This document shows, piece by piece, positions 52,820 through 61,733 of a DNA stretch of 64,000 nt (the stretch's first letter is position 1; each line of letters starts with the position of its first letter). Both the position numbers and the translations under genes were made by a program. The notes beneath the pieces are model-generated. The model searched no databases and had not been told where the DNA came from. It saw nothing but the letters and a program-made list of their open reading frames with translations. This DNA is from Flavobacteriales bacterium UBA1993 (GTDB lineage Bacteria > Bacteroidota > Bacteroidia > Flavobacteriales_G > Salibacteraceae), in the NCBI GenBank assembly GCA_002336485.1, contig DDCZ01000023.1, positions 1 through 64,000 of the forward strand. Reading direction: 5' to 3'.

Positions 52820-52856
52820 AAAAAAAAACCTCGACCCAAAATTGGGTCGAGGTTTT
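52820..52856 (-). terminator. terminator with 15-base perfect stem between the two small lipoprotein genes
   Basis: AAAACCTCGACCCAA and TTGGGTCGAGGTTTT are perfect inverted arms around a 2-base loop, followed on the minus strand by a T-run. It ends transcription of the upstream copy (52873..53070) and so separates the paralogues. Confidence 0.9.
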
Positions 52857-52872
52857 CAAAAAATGCTTGTTC

Positions 52873-53070
52873 TTATTGCTCAGACCAAGTACAAATTCCG
52901 TTAGCAGTACAAGAAGCCTCAAGAGTTTCAGCTTCTGAGTTGTCAAGTCCGTTGTAATCAACAGATGAAGTTACTCCGAATGCTTCACAAGTACATGTGT
53001 AGTCTTTAGTGCAAGATGTCATTGACAATGCGAATGCACCAACAGCAGCAAATAATATTACTTTTTTCAT
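52873..53070 (-). CDS. small cysteine-containing lipoprotein, copy 2
   Basis: A 65-residue protein, signal MKKVILFAAVGAFALSMTSC with lipidated Cys20, then TKDYTCTCEAFGVTSSVDY and a C-terminal CTANGICTWSEQ. Four extra cysteines are placed like those in copy 1, and the signal peptides differ at one residue (V to L). The mature regions share about half of their residues, which suggests functional divergence under a fixed cysteine frame. It is located upstream of copy 1 on the same strand. Possible roles include metal binding or envelope disulfide chemistry, but nothing in the sequence decides this. Confidence 0.7.
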   Translation of the reverse strand: MKKVILFAAVGAFALSMTSCTKDYTCTCEAFGVTSSVDYNGLDNSEAETLEASCTANGICTWSEQ

Positions 53071-53273
53071 TTTATAAAGGATTTAAATTAGAGGCGCTAA
53101 AGTAAAAGATTTCGACTTTCCGCTAACGTCTAGGCCGCAATTTTTGCTTTTTTGTTCTTCAGGCCTATTCAAGAGTAAACTCATAATGGCTACAAAATTC
53201 AGTTCGGTTTCGACTGACGATTAAAAAGGTTAGATAGAATGGCGATTGGGATAGGCCACCAAAAATATTGGGC

Positions 53274-53297
53274 AAAAAAAAACCTGCGCAAGGCAGG
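53274..53297 (-). terminator. terminator after tRNA-His
   Basis: On the minus strand CCTGC pairs with GCAGG around a 5-base loop (CTTGC), followed by a run of nine T; it starts 13 bases after the tRNA 3' end. An opposing T-run also exists on the plus strand. Confidence 0.75.
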
Positions 53298-53310
53298 CTC
53301 TCTTTTTTTG

Positions 53311-53385
53311 GGTGGAAGATGGGTCTCGAACCCACGACCTCCTGAACCACAATCAGGCGCTCTAACCAACTGAGCTACAACCACC
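53311..53385 (-). tRNA. tRNA-His (anticodon GTG)
   Basis: A full cloverleaf reads on the minus strand: D arm (AGCTCAGTTGGTTAGAGC), anticodon arm CCTGA-TTGTGGT-TCAGG with anticodon GTG, and T arm with GGTTCGAGA. G-1 at 53385 can pair with C73 at 53311, the identity pair of histidine tRNAs. CCA is not encoded. In the acceptor stem GTGGTTG faces CTTCCAC, so positions 5:68 and 6:67 are adjacent U-U mismatches, which is unusual; all other stems pair well. A terminator follows. Confidence 0.9.
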
Positions 53386-53490
53386 ATAAAAGTCATCCCC
53401 AGTAATTTGGGGACGCGAAAATAAAAGTTCAAACGAACTTGTGCTTAACCAAATCATAATTGAGCGTATTTTCGAAAAAAAAACTTCCAA

Positions 53491-55590
53491 ATGCCTGAAA
53501 ATCATGTGTCGCTTCAACTAGAGGGAATGACGTGCACCCATTGTTCCGAAACAGTGAATGGCATTATTTGCCAGGAAGGCGGAGACAAGGTCCATGTTGA
53601 TTATCTCATGGGAGAGGCAACGTTTGAGCTAAGCGATCAATCGAAACTCAAGATTATCGAAAAGCGCCTCGAGAGCGCGGGCTATGAGACGCTGGAAGAA
53701 TCTATTCATAAAAAGACACGATTAAGTACGATTGAGAAGAAGTTTCTCTTCACCCTTCCATTTAGCTTGGTTCTGTTTTCACACATGTTCATGCCTTCAG
53801 ATAGCTTTCTCAACATTCCGTTGGTTCAGCTCTTCCTTTGCCTTCCAGTTTTCGCTCTTGGTTTCTTTCACTTCGGTCAGAGCACAATTCAAGCCTTACG
53901 AGTTCGATCAATCAACATGGACATCCTCATCCTATTGGGGTCAACCAGCGCGTTTATATATAGCTTATTCGCCTTTAGGGTCGACGCGCATCACGCGCAT
54001 GACTTCTTGTTTTTTGAGACCACATCTACGATAATTAGTTTGGTTCTACTTGGCTATGTCATTGAACACAGAGCGGTTAAGAAAACAACGGCCGCCCTAA
54101 AGTCTTTAATCAATCACCAGCCTTCAAAAGCAAAACGATTGGTTCAAAATGGACTTAACCAAGATCTCGAAGTTGTGAACGCGAGTTCGCTTTCAGTGGG
54201 AGACCAAGTCCTTATTAACATCGGCGACACCGTCCCTGTTGACGGTATTATCCGGCACGGCAATGTAGAAGTAGATCAATCCATGATGACCGGTGAATCA
54301 GACTCCGTTTTTGTTGGGATTGGAGAACGTGTACTATCTGGCAGCGTGGTCGTTAATGGAAGTGCTACATTAAAAACCAGCAGCGATCATGTAAACAGCA
54401 CCTTAGGCCAAATCATCAATCTCGCAAAGGAAAGCAGGTTAGACAAACCCGATATTCAAAAGCTATCGGATCAAATAAGTAAGTGGTTTGTGCCCACGAT
54501 TCTCATCCTTTCAGCACTCTCATTTCTTCTAAATAACCTCATACTAGGTGAATCCTTGACTGAATCTTTGCTGCGCTCCATTGCGGTGCTCGTTATTTCG
54601 TGTCCTTGCGCCATGGGCCTAGCAACACCTACAGCAGTGAGTGTTGGTCTAGGGGTTGCAAACAGGCTTGGGATAATAATAAAAAAGGCCTCATTTTTCG
54701 AAGTGATTAACGCCGTAGAAGCCTTTGCTTTCGACAAAACGGGTACGTTGACAACCGGGCAAATGAATTTCGAGTTGATTCGCACTTCAAACAATTTCAC
54801 CAAAAATGATGTAGGCGCCATCATTAAATCGCTCGAATCGCGTTCTTCTCATCCAATAGCACAATCGTTGGTAAAACAATTTGATGCATTTGAGTCCGTT
54901 AATCTTGAAGATTTTGAGGAAATCATAGGTGAAGGGGTTCAAGCCAAGACCCAGTTTGGGAAAGTGACTTTAGGGAAATCGAAGAATCCCGATGCGGACT
55001 TGGAGTTGAGAATTGACGATGAGGAAGTTGCACACCTCATCAAATCAGAAGAGCTCAAAGAAGGTGCCGGATCATTCATAAATGGGCTTAAAAAGTCTGG
55101 GAAACGCGTCTATCTCCTGAGTGGTGATAGCGAATCAAAAACGTCAACTATTTCAAATGAATTGGGATTTGACACGTATCGCGCAAATATGTCTCCTAAA
55201 GAAAAATTAGATTTCCTTGATTCTCAAATGGCCACTGAAACTGTAGCGATGATTGGAGATGGAATAAATGATGCTCCTGCCCTTTCAAAGGCTACGATTG
55301 GTATCGCGATGGGACTCTCAAATGCAATCAGCTCCAAGGCCGCAGGAATTGTCCTTCTTAGCACAAACGTAAATCGGGTAGAACGGTTATTGCAGATAAG
55401 TAGCGCCGTAGTTAGAACCATCAAGCAAAATTTATTCTGGGCATTCAGTTACAATATCGTCGCCATTCCTCTAGCGGCATTGGGATACTTAGATCCTATG
55501 GTTGCGGCCCTTTCCATGGCATTTAGCGATGTCGTCGTAATTGGTAATTCCATAAGATTGCGCTACACTCTTTCAAAGAAATTTACTTGA
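53491..55590 (+). CDS. copA: copper-translocating P1B-type ATPase
   Basis: A 699-residue metal-pumping ATPase in the inner membrane, exporting Cu+ from the cytoplasm. One N-terminal heavy-metal domain is present with GMTCTHC (Cys15, Cys18). The actuator motif TGES is at 267-270, the membrane metal site CPC at 371-373, the phosphorylation site DKTGT at 415-419, then SSHP and GDGINDAP in the ATP-binding domain. CPC with the single HMA points to the Cu+ group (P1B-1). Eight membrane helices are expected. It is the first of three overlapping plus-strand genes although the following ones concern surface sugars. Confidence 0.92.
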   Translation: MPENHVSLQLEGMTCTHCSETVNGIICQEGGDKVHVDYLMGEATFELSDQSKLKIIEKRLESAGYETLEESIHKKTRLSTIEKKFLFTLPFSLVLFSHMFMPSDSFLNIPLVQLFLCLPVFALGFFHFGQSTIQALRVRSINMDILILLGSTSAFIYSLFAFRVDAHHAHDFLFFETTSTIISLVLLGYVIEHRAVKKTTAALKSLINHQPSKAKRLVQNGLNQDLEVVNASSLSVGDQVLINIGDTVPVDGIIRHGNVEVDQSMMTGESDSVFVGIGERVLSGSVVVNGSATLKTSSDHVNSTLGQIINLAKESRLDKPDIQKLSDQISKWFVPTILILSALSFLLNNLILGESLTESLLRSIAVLVISCPCAMGLATPTAVSVGLGVANRLGIIIKKASFFEVINAVEAFAFDKTGTLTTGQMNFELIRTSNNFTKNDVGAIIKSLESRSSHPIAQSLVKQFDAFESVNLEDFEEIIGEGVQAKTQFGKVTLGKSKNPDADLELRIDDEEVAHLIKSEELKEGAGSFINGLKKSGKRVYLLSGDSESKTSTISNELGFDTYRANMSPKEKLDFLDSQMATETVAMIGDGINDAPALSKATIGIAMGLSNAISSKAAGIVLLSTNVNRVERLLQISSAVVRTIKQNLFWAFSYNIVAIPLAALGYLDPMVAALSMAFSDVVVIGNSIRLRYTLSKKFT

Positions 55591-56618
55591 AATACGCCGT
55601 TTTCATCACATCAGGCATAGGCAACGCCATATTCCTAATTCCGCTTATAAAGGAGCTTCGAAAAACGGGAACGGTCACGTTAATTTCCAGTTCGCCTTTT
55701 GGGTCAGAAAGAATATTCAAAAACCTCTCGCATACTGAGCTCGGCCACATCAAAATGGCCACTTCCATTGTAGACTATATCGGATTATCGCCATATGTTT
55801 TAATGAAGTTTGATCGCGTATTCATTGATTATTTCGGTGCTTCTCGAAAGAACTTAATCCTTGGACACCTAATCGGCAAACAGGTTATCACCTCTCAAAT
55901 TCCGAGGAACCTCCACCCGTACTTCAAGGCAAAAATCAAACTTATTGCACCGATTTTGGGATTGCATGAAGGCTCTCAAATGCTTCGTTTCTTAGATTCT
56001 GAGCTGAACGACTCGGCTATCAATGCAACCAGTTTCCACCTTAATATCGGTGAGCAAAAAGAGTTAAATCAAAAACGATACATCACCATTCAACCAGGCG
56101 CAGGAAACGACAAAACACCTTGGAAAATATGGCCAGTAGGGCAATGGATCAAGTTGGTGCAAGAAATTCGAACCGCATTCCCTGAACTAATTGTTAAAGT
56201 GCTTGGCGATAATTCTGACCTAGCATATGCTGGATACTTTTCTCAAATGGGTTCGAATGTGGACGTACTAATTGACAAGACTAGTCTTGCCGAGCTTCCA
56301 AAAATATTAAGCGGAAGCGCCCTGCATATTGGCGCCGACAGCGGCCTGCTGCATGTTGCAGGGGCAGTAGGCACTCGCACGATAACCATATGCGGAGGAT
56401 CAGATCCAGAACTCTTTGGCTGGCAAAAACTCGACGCAAAAAAGCACCTGATTGTGCAGCACAAAATGGATTGTCATCCATGCTACCGCTATTATTTACC
56501 AAATAGATCAAGGGTCGAGGCCGCAAATGACTGCCCAGATTTTAAGTGTATTCGAGGAATAGACCCGTCGGAGATCACGCCTCTTGTGAAAATTCAACTC
56601 TTCGCTGATGCTGAATAA
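55587..56618 (+). CDS. glycosyltransferase family 9 (heptosyltransferase-like)
   Basis: A 343-residue cytoplasmic enzyme of the ADP-heptose:LPS heptosyltransferase family. The N-terminal KYAVFITSGIGNAIFLIPL matches the 'R-x-x-GxGD' loop position, and the donor site is in ITIQPGAGNDKTPWKIWPVGQW (cited to show the W-P-x-G-x-W pattern) and GADSGLLHVAGAVGTRTITICGG. The start is TTG 55587, overlapping the copA stop (TTGA). A CHPCYR...CPDFKCIRGI cluster at the C terminus is seen in several Bacteroidota members. Probably builds lipopolysaccharide core or a related surface glycan together with the flippase downstream. Confidence 0.85.
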   Translation: MKYAVFITSGIGNAIFLIPLIKELRKTGTVTLISSSPFGSERIFKNLSHTELGHIKMATSIVDYIGLSPYVLMKFDRVFIDYFGASRKNLILGHLIGKQVITSQIPRNLHPYFKAKIKLIAPILGLHEGSQMLRFLDSELNDSAINATSFHLNIGEQKELNQKRYITIQPGAGNDKTPWKIWPVGQWIKLVQEIRTAFPELIVKVLGDNSDLAYAGYFSQMGSNVDVLIDKTSLAELPKILSGSALHIGADSGLLHVAGAVGTRTITICGGSDPELFGWQKLDAKKHLIVQHKMDCHPCYRYYLPNRSRVEAANDCPDFKCIRGIDPSEITPLVKIQLFADAE

Positions 56619-57903
56619 GATAATCCACACCTTAGGTAGCCGGTTTATCATCGTCATCCTGAGCCTTGGTATGCTCATAATCACTACCAAAATACTCGGG
56701 GCGGAAGTAAAGGGTGAAATAAGCTTACTCATCCTTAATTTGAGCATTGTCTCTATTATTAGCGGTTTTCTAGGCGGCCCGGCATTGGTATATCTTGCAT
56801 CGAGAGAGTCCGTTCGTAACATCCTTAGAATAAACTTGATTTGGAGCATCATTGCCTCTTCAGCGGCAACATTTCTTCTTTATGAATCAGAGATGCTGCA
56901 GTTCATCGAACCAATTCGCTTTTTTAGGATGGGCCTCATGGAAAGTTTGATTGCCACCAATCTCATGTTGCTTTTGGGGAAAGAGCGTGTTCAAAGACAC
57001 AATGTGATCCAAGTGCTTAAGGTAATAGCAACCTTGCTTCCACTCATAATCCTGATCGAGTACGTTGGAAAAACATCCGCGGCATTCATCTATGCTTATG
57101 AGATATCGCTCGTCCTATCGCTGATTGCTTCAATTTGGTCCATTAAATCTTTCATCAAATCCGATCCATTCGGGGGCAGCATTTTGCAATCTATTCAAAG
57201 CTGTCTAAAATTTGGAGCTCTCGTACAACTGGGCAATGTGACGCAGTTATTCAACTATCGCTTAAGCTACTATTTCCTTGAAATCTTAATCTCTCCGCCA
57301 CAGCTCGCATTGATTCGAATTGGGATTTACAGTGCCTCCATGCAAGTCGCAGAATCGCTGTGGCAGTTTACAAGAAGTGTAAACACAGTGCAGTATTCGA
57401 GCGTAGCGAACATAAAGGATAGAGCAGCCGGACTGAAACTCTCCTTGCAGCTTGTAAGACTAAATTATTCTGTGACTCTCATCGGTGTAATTCTCATTTT
57501 ACTGGTCCCGATTTCTCTTTTCGAAATGGCCTTCGGAGCAGAGTTTGGTGAAATAAAAAACCACTTCTTGTATTTGAGTCCTGGAATTGTGGCGCTGGCA
57601 TTTGGCGGTGCAATCAATCATTTTTTCGCCGGAGTCGGAGATCACAGATACAACACGATAAACTCAGTACTTGGCTTTCTAATTACGCTTTGCATCGTTT
57701 ACCCACTCGTTAGTAGGCTCGGAACCATTGGCGCAGCGGTTGGCGCATCTGTTGTTTATCTTATTCAAGCCGCAATCCAAGTTTGGTTCTTAAAGAGAAG
57801 CGATGGGATTGAATTTTCCTCATTCTATCTCACGGCCAGTGATTTGTCTGCGCTATCAAACAAGCTGAAGGACGTTTGGAATCGAATATCCAGCAAATCT
57901 TAG
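56608..57903 (+). CDS. oligosaccharide flippase family membrane protein (Wzx/MOP-like)
   Basis: A 431-residue protein with about 12-14 hydrophobic segments distributed over the whole length, the organisation of MOP-superfamily polysaccharide flippases. N-terminal SRFIIVILSLGMLIITTKILGAEVKGEISLL is typical of the Wzx-like group (first helix followed by LG). It would turn lipid-linked oligosaccharides across the inner membrane. The start overlaps the GT9 gene by 11 bases, supporting co-translation. It is followed by a new promoter for the large secreted protein. Confidence 0.8.
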   Translation: MLNKIIHTLGSRFIIVILSLGMLIITTKILGAEVKGEISLLILNLSIVSIISGFLGGPALVYLASRESVRNILRINLIWSIIASSAATFLLYESEMLQFIEPIRFFRMGLMESLIATNLMLLLGKERVQRHNVIQVLKVIATLLPLIILIEYVGKTSAAFIYAYEISLVLSLIASIWSIKSFIKSDPFGGSILQSIQSCLKFGALVQLGNVTQLFNYRLSYYFLEILISPPQLALIRIGIYSASMQVAESLWQFTRSVNTVQYSSVANIKDRAAGLKLSLQLVRLNYSVTLIGVILILLVPISLFEMAFGAEFGEIKNHFLYLSPGIVALAFGGAINHFFAGVGDHRYNTINSVLGFLITLCIVYPLVSRLGTIGAAVGASVVYLIQAAIQVWFLKRSDGIEFSSFYLTASDLSALSNKLKDVWNRISSKS

Positions 57904-57929
57904 TGCTGGATTTAGCCTTTTCAATTGAT

Positions 57930-57937
57930 TACATTTG
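57930..57937 (+). promoter_or_regulatory. -7 element TACATTTG for the 970-residue T9SS protein gene
   Basis: TACATTTG is an exact match ending 40 bases before the ATG at 57978, just after the flippase stop codon. No TTG with -33 spacing was found. The leader is A/T-rich and carries no Shine-Dalgarno. Confidence 0.5.
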
Positions 57938-57977
57938 TTCAACTTTAAAACACATTCGTTTAATTAAACAGCAACAA

Positions 57978-60890
57978 ATGAAAAAGATTCTACTTTCTTC
58001 AGCTTCAATGCTTATTGCATTCGCGGGTATATCCCAGCAATCAGTGAAGTTGACACCAGAGCAAAATGAGTTTAAGCTCGAAGCGCCAGCTCATTTTTTT
58101 GAGCAACAAAGCACAGACGCTAGTGCACTTCAAACTCCAATTAACACACAGCCCGTTCAACGGAGCCTTACAGAAACACAAATTGGTGAGTCATATTATG
58201 ACTTACAGACAAACTCTTCCATTCAGCGAAGAATATTAAACCACACCAACGGTACCATCACTGCAACTTGGACATTTAGTACAGATGCAGCATGGACAGC
58301 TCGAGGAACTGGTTACAACTTCTACAACGGAAGTTCATGGGGATCTATTCCAACTGTAGAGTTGGAAACGGAACGAGTAGGATGGCCAAATCCATTGAAG
58401 ACTGGATCAGGTAAGGAAATCGTTATTTCCCACAGTACTGCAAGTAGCATTTATCACCGCGTTCAGCGTAACTCGGTAGGTTCAGGAACATGGACACAAG
58501 GAAACCTTAGTAGTCAAAGCGGCCAGGTTTGGGGTCGATCTTCTACGGGTGGCACTAACAACAACTCCATACACATGGTTGGTATGACATTACCTGTTGC
58601 AAACAACGGGTCTACATATGCTGGCATGGATGGTGCGTTTCTTTATACGCGTTCTACTAACTCTGGAACGTCATTCGACATTGTCGATTATCAAATCCCT
58701 GGAACGAACGTCAACTATTTTGATGGTTTCGACGGTGATAGCTATGCTATCGACGCTCAAGGTGATAATGTAGCGGTAGTAGTTGGTGGCCTTGGAAGAG
58801 GTGTTCAACTTTTCAAGTCTACAAACGGAGGTGTTAACTGGACTAAGACAGACGTTATGACTTCTGCAGTTTGGTTTAACGAGGCTTCTACTGTAGTAGA
58901 CACCACTCTAGAAGGTCGACTTTGGACTTCTGACGGATCCGTTACGGTTCTTCTTGACGAAAACAACATGGCACACGTATGGTTTGGCACAATGTTCATC
59001 GCTAATGCTGACATTACTGACGGAACTATCACGTATTACCCATATACAAATGGCATCGAGTATTGGACCGAAGATTTCCCAAGCGACAACAGCTTGAGAA
59101 TGTTCGGAATGCTTGATTTGAATGCAAACGGACAGCTTGATATCGACAACCCAGGTGGACAATATCGTTTCTCTGGTTTGGTTTCTCATCCAGAAGCAGG
59201 AATTGATGAAGATGATTGCATCTACCTTTCTTACACAAGTGTTAGAGAAGATTTAACTAATGGAACTCAAAACTACCGACACACATACGTAACTAAGTCT
59301 TGCGACGGTGGGTGTTCATGGTCATTCCCTATCGACGTTACAGGTGGTGGAAACAACAACTTTGTTGAATGTGCCTACCCTTCTATAGCTCGACACGTTG
59401 ACGATGATATTCACATCGTGTACATGGCCGACATTGAGCCAGGTATTGCCGTTTCTGGTGACATGGACGCTTCTGGTGTAAACAAGATCATTTACCTTAA
59501 AGAAGATGTTACTCGATTTGACACTGTTGATTTTTGTCCAACTGAAATTGCTGGTGACTCTATGTTATGTGGCGGAGGTTCCGTAGAGCTTGAAGCTCTA
59601 GGTTGTGCTTCTGTATACGCTTGGACAGGACCAAACTCTTTCACGAGCTCTAGTCAAGTTATTAGCGCTTCAGCTGTTGGTACATACACTTGTGTTATGA
59701 CAACAACATGTGGTTCCCAAACAGAGACATTTAATGTTGTTGCTTACTCAGGAACAGGTGGACCTGTCGTGACAATTGGCGCATCTACGCTTGAGATTTG
59801 CTCAGGAGGTTCTGCTGTATTGACAGCAACTTCGAATATTGGAGGTGTTGGATATGTCTGGAGTACTGGAGCCACAACGGCTGCTACAACCGTTACAGCG
59901 GCAGGCACATATACCGTAACTGTTTCAGATTGTAACAGCGGAACAACTGTTCAGTCCATCACTGTTGGAACACCAGCGGCCCCACAAGCTATTGTTAGTG
60001 GAGACCTTACATTATGCCCTGGAGACAACAACGAGTTAACAGCTTTACCTTGGGCTGGAGCAACATATTTATGGAGCAACGGTCAGGCAACGGCAAACAC
60101 AACGGTAACTGCTGCAGGAACATACACTGTAACTGTTACTAACTGTGCAGGAAATGCAACAGCGACAGCTACAGTAGTGATGGAATCACTTCCTGTTGCT
60201 GAAATTGTTGACAACGGAACGACAGGTTGCGAAGGAGATATCTTAACGGTTACTGCAGTAGGCGGATCAACTTTCGAGTGGTCAACTGGAAGCACTGATC
60301 CAAGTTTATCCATCACTGAGGTTAGCCAATCTGGAACATACACGGTAACAGTTATGAATGACTGTGGTGATGAGGATGAAACAACGGTTACGCTTACAAT
60401 TTCTGCTGCTCCATCTGCCCCAGTATTGTCATTGAATGGCGCAAACTATTCATCATCTCAAACTGGAGCAGGAACGCACGAATGGTACATAGAAGGCACA
60501 TTGGTTGCTGGTCAGTCTGGAAACACACTACCTAGCAGCGCTGTTGGCGAAAACAACAGTGTATACTGCATCTTTATTGATGAGAATGGTTGTGAGTCTG
60601 AGGCTTCCAATACAATCGTTGGATTGAACGAAGTGACAAACTTGAACAACAGCATTAGCATCTTCCCTAATCCAAACAACGGTCAATTTGAAATCCGATT
60701 TGGTGATGTTTCTGGAAAGATGGTATACACAGTAACAAATGCTTTAGGACAAGTAGTTGCTATGAACCAAATCAATGCTCAATCAGGAAGTATTGAATCA
60801 ATAAATCTGAACGACGTTCAAGCTGGAGCTTACCAACTTAAGGTTGCGGGTGAGGCTGGAATTAGTATTCAGTCGATTATTATCGAATAA
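57978..60890 (+). CDS. 970-residue secreted protein with Ig-like repeats and type A T9SS sorting domain
   Basis: ATG 57978 places a signal peptide at the N terminus (MKKILLSSASMLIAFAGISQQ); the open frame continues further upstream but into the flippase gene. Residues of about 60-520 resemble a BNR/sialidase-like propeller (SGTSFDIVDYQIPG, STNGGVNWTKTDV). From about 540 come Ig-like modules, three of them near-copies with W-S-[TN]-G-x-[AT]...A-A-G-T-Y-T-V-T-V (e.g. TTVTAAGTYTVTV at two places). The last 80 residues form a type A sorting domain (ISIFPNPNNGQFEIRF, LNDVQAGAYQLKV). Codons look enriched in T-ending ones, as in abundant proteins. A surface or extracellular protein; ligand unknown. 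Confidence 0.85.
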   Translation: MKKILLSSASMLIAFAGISQQSVKLTPEQNEFKLEAPAHFFEQQSTDASALQTPINTQPVQRSLTETQIGESYYDLQTNSSIQRRILNHTNGTITATWTFSTDAAWTARGTGYNFYNGSSWGSIPTVELETERVGWPNPLKTGSGKEIVISHSTASSIYHRVQRNSVGSGTWTQGNLSSQSGQVWGRSSTGGTNNNSIHMVGMTLPVANNGSTYAGMDGAFLYTRSTNSGTSFDIVDYQIPGTNVNYFDGFDGDSYAIDAQGDNVAVVVGGLGRGVQLFKSTNGGVNWTKTDVMTSAVWFNEASTVVDTTLEGRLWTSDGSVTVLLDENNMAHVWFGTMFIANADITDGTITYYPYTNGIEYWTEDFPSDNSLRMFGMLDLNANGQLDIDNPGGQYRFSGLVSHPEAGIDEDDCIYLSYTSVREDLTNGTQNYRHTYVTKSCDGGCSWSFPIDVTGGGNNNFVECAYPSIARHVDDDIHIVYMADIEPGIAVSGDMDASGVNKIIYLKEDVTRFDTVDFCPTEIAGDSMLCGGGSVELEALGCASVYAWTGPNSFTSSSQVISASAVGTYTCVMTTTCGSQTETFNVVAYSGTGGPVVTIGASTLEICSGGSAVLTATSNIGGVGYVWSTGATTAATTVTAAGTYTVTVSDCNSGTTVQSITVGTPAAPQAIVSGDLTLCPGDNNELTALPWAGATYLWSNGQATANTTVTAAGTYTVTVTNCAGNATATATVVMESLPVAEIVDNGTTGCEGDILTVTAVGGSTFEWSTGSTDPSLSITEVSQSGTYTVTVMNDCGDEDETTVTLTISAAPSAPVLSLNGANYSSSQTGAGTHEWYIEGTLVAGQSGNTLPSSAVGENNSVYCIFIDENGCESEASNTIVGLNEVTNLNNSISIFPNPNNGQFEIRFGDVSGKMVYTVTNALGQVVAMNQINAQSGSIESINLNDVQAGAYQLKVAGEAGISIQSIIIE

Positions 60891-60909
60891 TCAAACGAAT
60901 GTGAAAGTG

Positions 60910-60940
60910 AAAAAGGGTCGCAATAGCGGCCCTTTTTTTT
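60910..60940 (+). terminator. terminator after the 970-residue protein gene
   Basis: AAAAGGGTCGC, loop AATA, GCGGCCCTTTT: an 11-pair stem with one G-U pair, followed by a run of eight T. The A-run on the left may also serve the convergent bshB1. Confidence 0.85.
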
Positions 60941-60942
60941 GA

Positions 60943-61662
60943 CTAATAATTTGAAAACAATCCCTCTGCTCCAAGAGGTCTTTCACTGATAAACCCTTCA
61001 CCCAGGGTAGCTCCTATGTATCGTCCCATTTGAAGTCCGCGACCTCTTTGCAGCTCGAGGAAAGCCTTAGACGATATTGCAGATTCAGGCTCATTGCTCT
61101 TTGGGTCGTAAAACTGAGATGAAAAGGCCTGGATGGCCTCCATTCGTTGATCCCAGAAATCTGTAACGTCAACCACTATGTTCGGGACTAAAAATCTATC
61201 TTGAATATAATGCAACACGACTTTTGGTCGCCAAGCGGATTGCTCTACTCCATCTATGCTGGTTTCGATGCGTCTAAGTCCGCTTAAAAAGCAAGCGACC
61301 TTCTCCAAATCAGAAGATCTACCATGATCAGGGTGTCGATCCTCGGGGGCATTGCAAATGACGACATCGGGTGTACACGCGCGTAGGACCTCAATAATTT
61401 TCAGCTGACTCGCTTTGTCGTTTTCGATAAACCCATCAGGCAAGCCAAGATTGACTCTAAAATCAGCTCCGATAATTTCACGAGCTGCTTCCGCTTCCTT
61501 TAACCGAAGAGCTCCTGAACCTCGCGTTCCCAACTCACCTTGAGTCAGATCACAAATGCCAACTTTTCTGCCGTTTTTGACTTCTTTGATAAGCGTGCCT
61601 CCACATCCCAACTCCACATCATCCGGATGTACACCGATTGCCAAAATATCCACTTTATTCAT
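60943..61662 (-). CDS. bshB1: bacillithiol biosynthesis deacetylase (BshB1 type)
   Basis: A 239-residue zinc-dependent deacetylase of the PIG-L/LmbE family; BshB removes acetate from N-acetylglucosaminyl malate during bacillithiol synthesis. Zinc-binding motifs are AIGVHPDDVELGCGG (near residue 10) and HPDHG (about 115). LTQGELGTRGSGALRLKEAEAA and FYDPKSNEPESAISS are typical BshB1 segments. The C terminus RGRGLQMGRYIGATLGEGF agrees with the family. ATG 61662 is preferred over 61686. bshA and bshC are not in the window. It is divergent from the ccm cluster. Confidence 0.9.
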   Translation of the reverse strand: MNKVDILAIGVHPDDVELGCGGTLIKEVKNGRKVGICDLTQGELGTRGSGALRLKEAEAAREIIGADFRVNLGLPDGFIENDKASQLKIIEVLRACTPDVVICNAPEDRHPDHGRSSDLEKVACFLSGLRRIETSIDGVEQSAWRPKVVLHYIQDRFLVPNIVVDVTDFWDQRMEAIQAFSSQFYDPKSNEPESAISSKAFLELQRGRGLQMGRYIGATLGEGFISERPLGAEGLFSNY

Positions 61663-61733
61663 CTTATCTCTTTTTATGATAAACACGCACTTTCAAACAT
61701 TACAACTAACATTGCCGAACGAAAATCAACTAC

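Noticed and set aside
52553..53070. Toxin-antitoxin or bacteriocin pair
   Set aside because: Both small proteins have the same lipoprotein signal and cysteine frame, which fits duplicated lipoproteins; no leader peptidase site or immunity protein is visible.
53199..53432. 77-codon minus-strand frame overlapping tRNA-His
   Set aside because: It runs through the tRNA (its LVRAPDCGSGGRGFETH part is translated tRNA), a common artefact.
57876..57977. Longer start for the 970-residue secreted protein
   Set aside because: The extension overlaps the flippase gene and would bury the signal peptide behind 34 residues.
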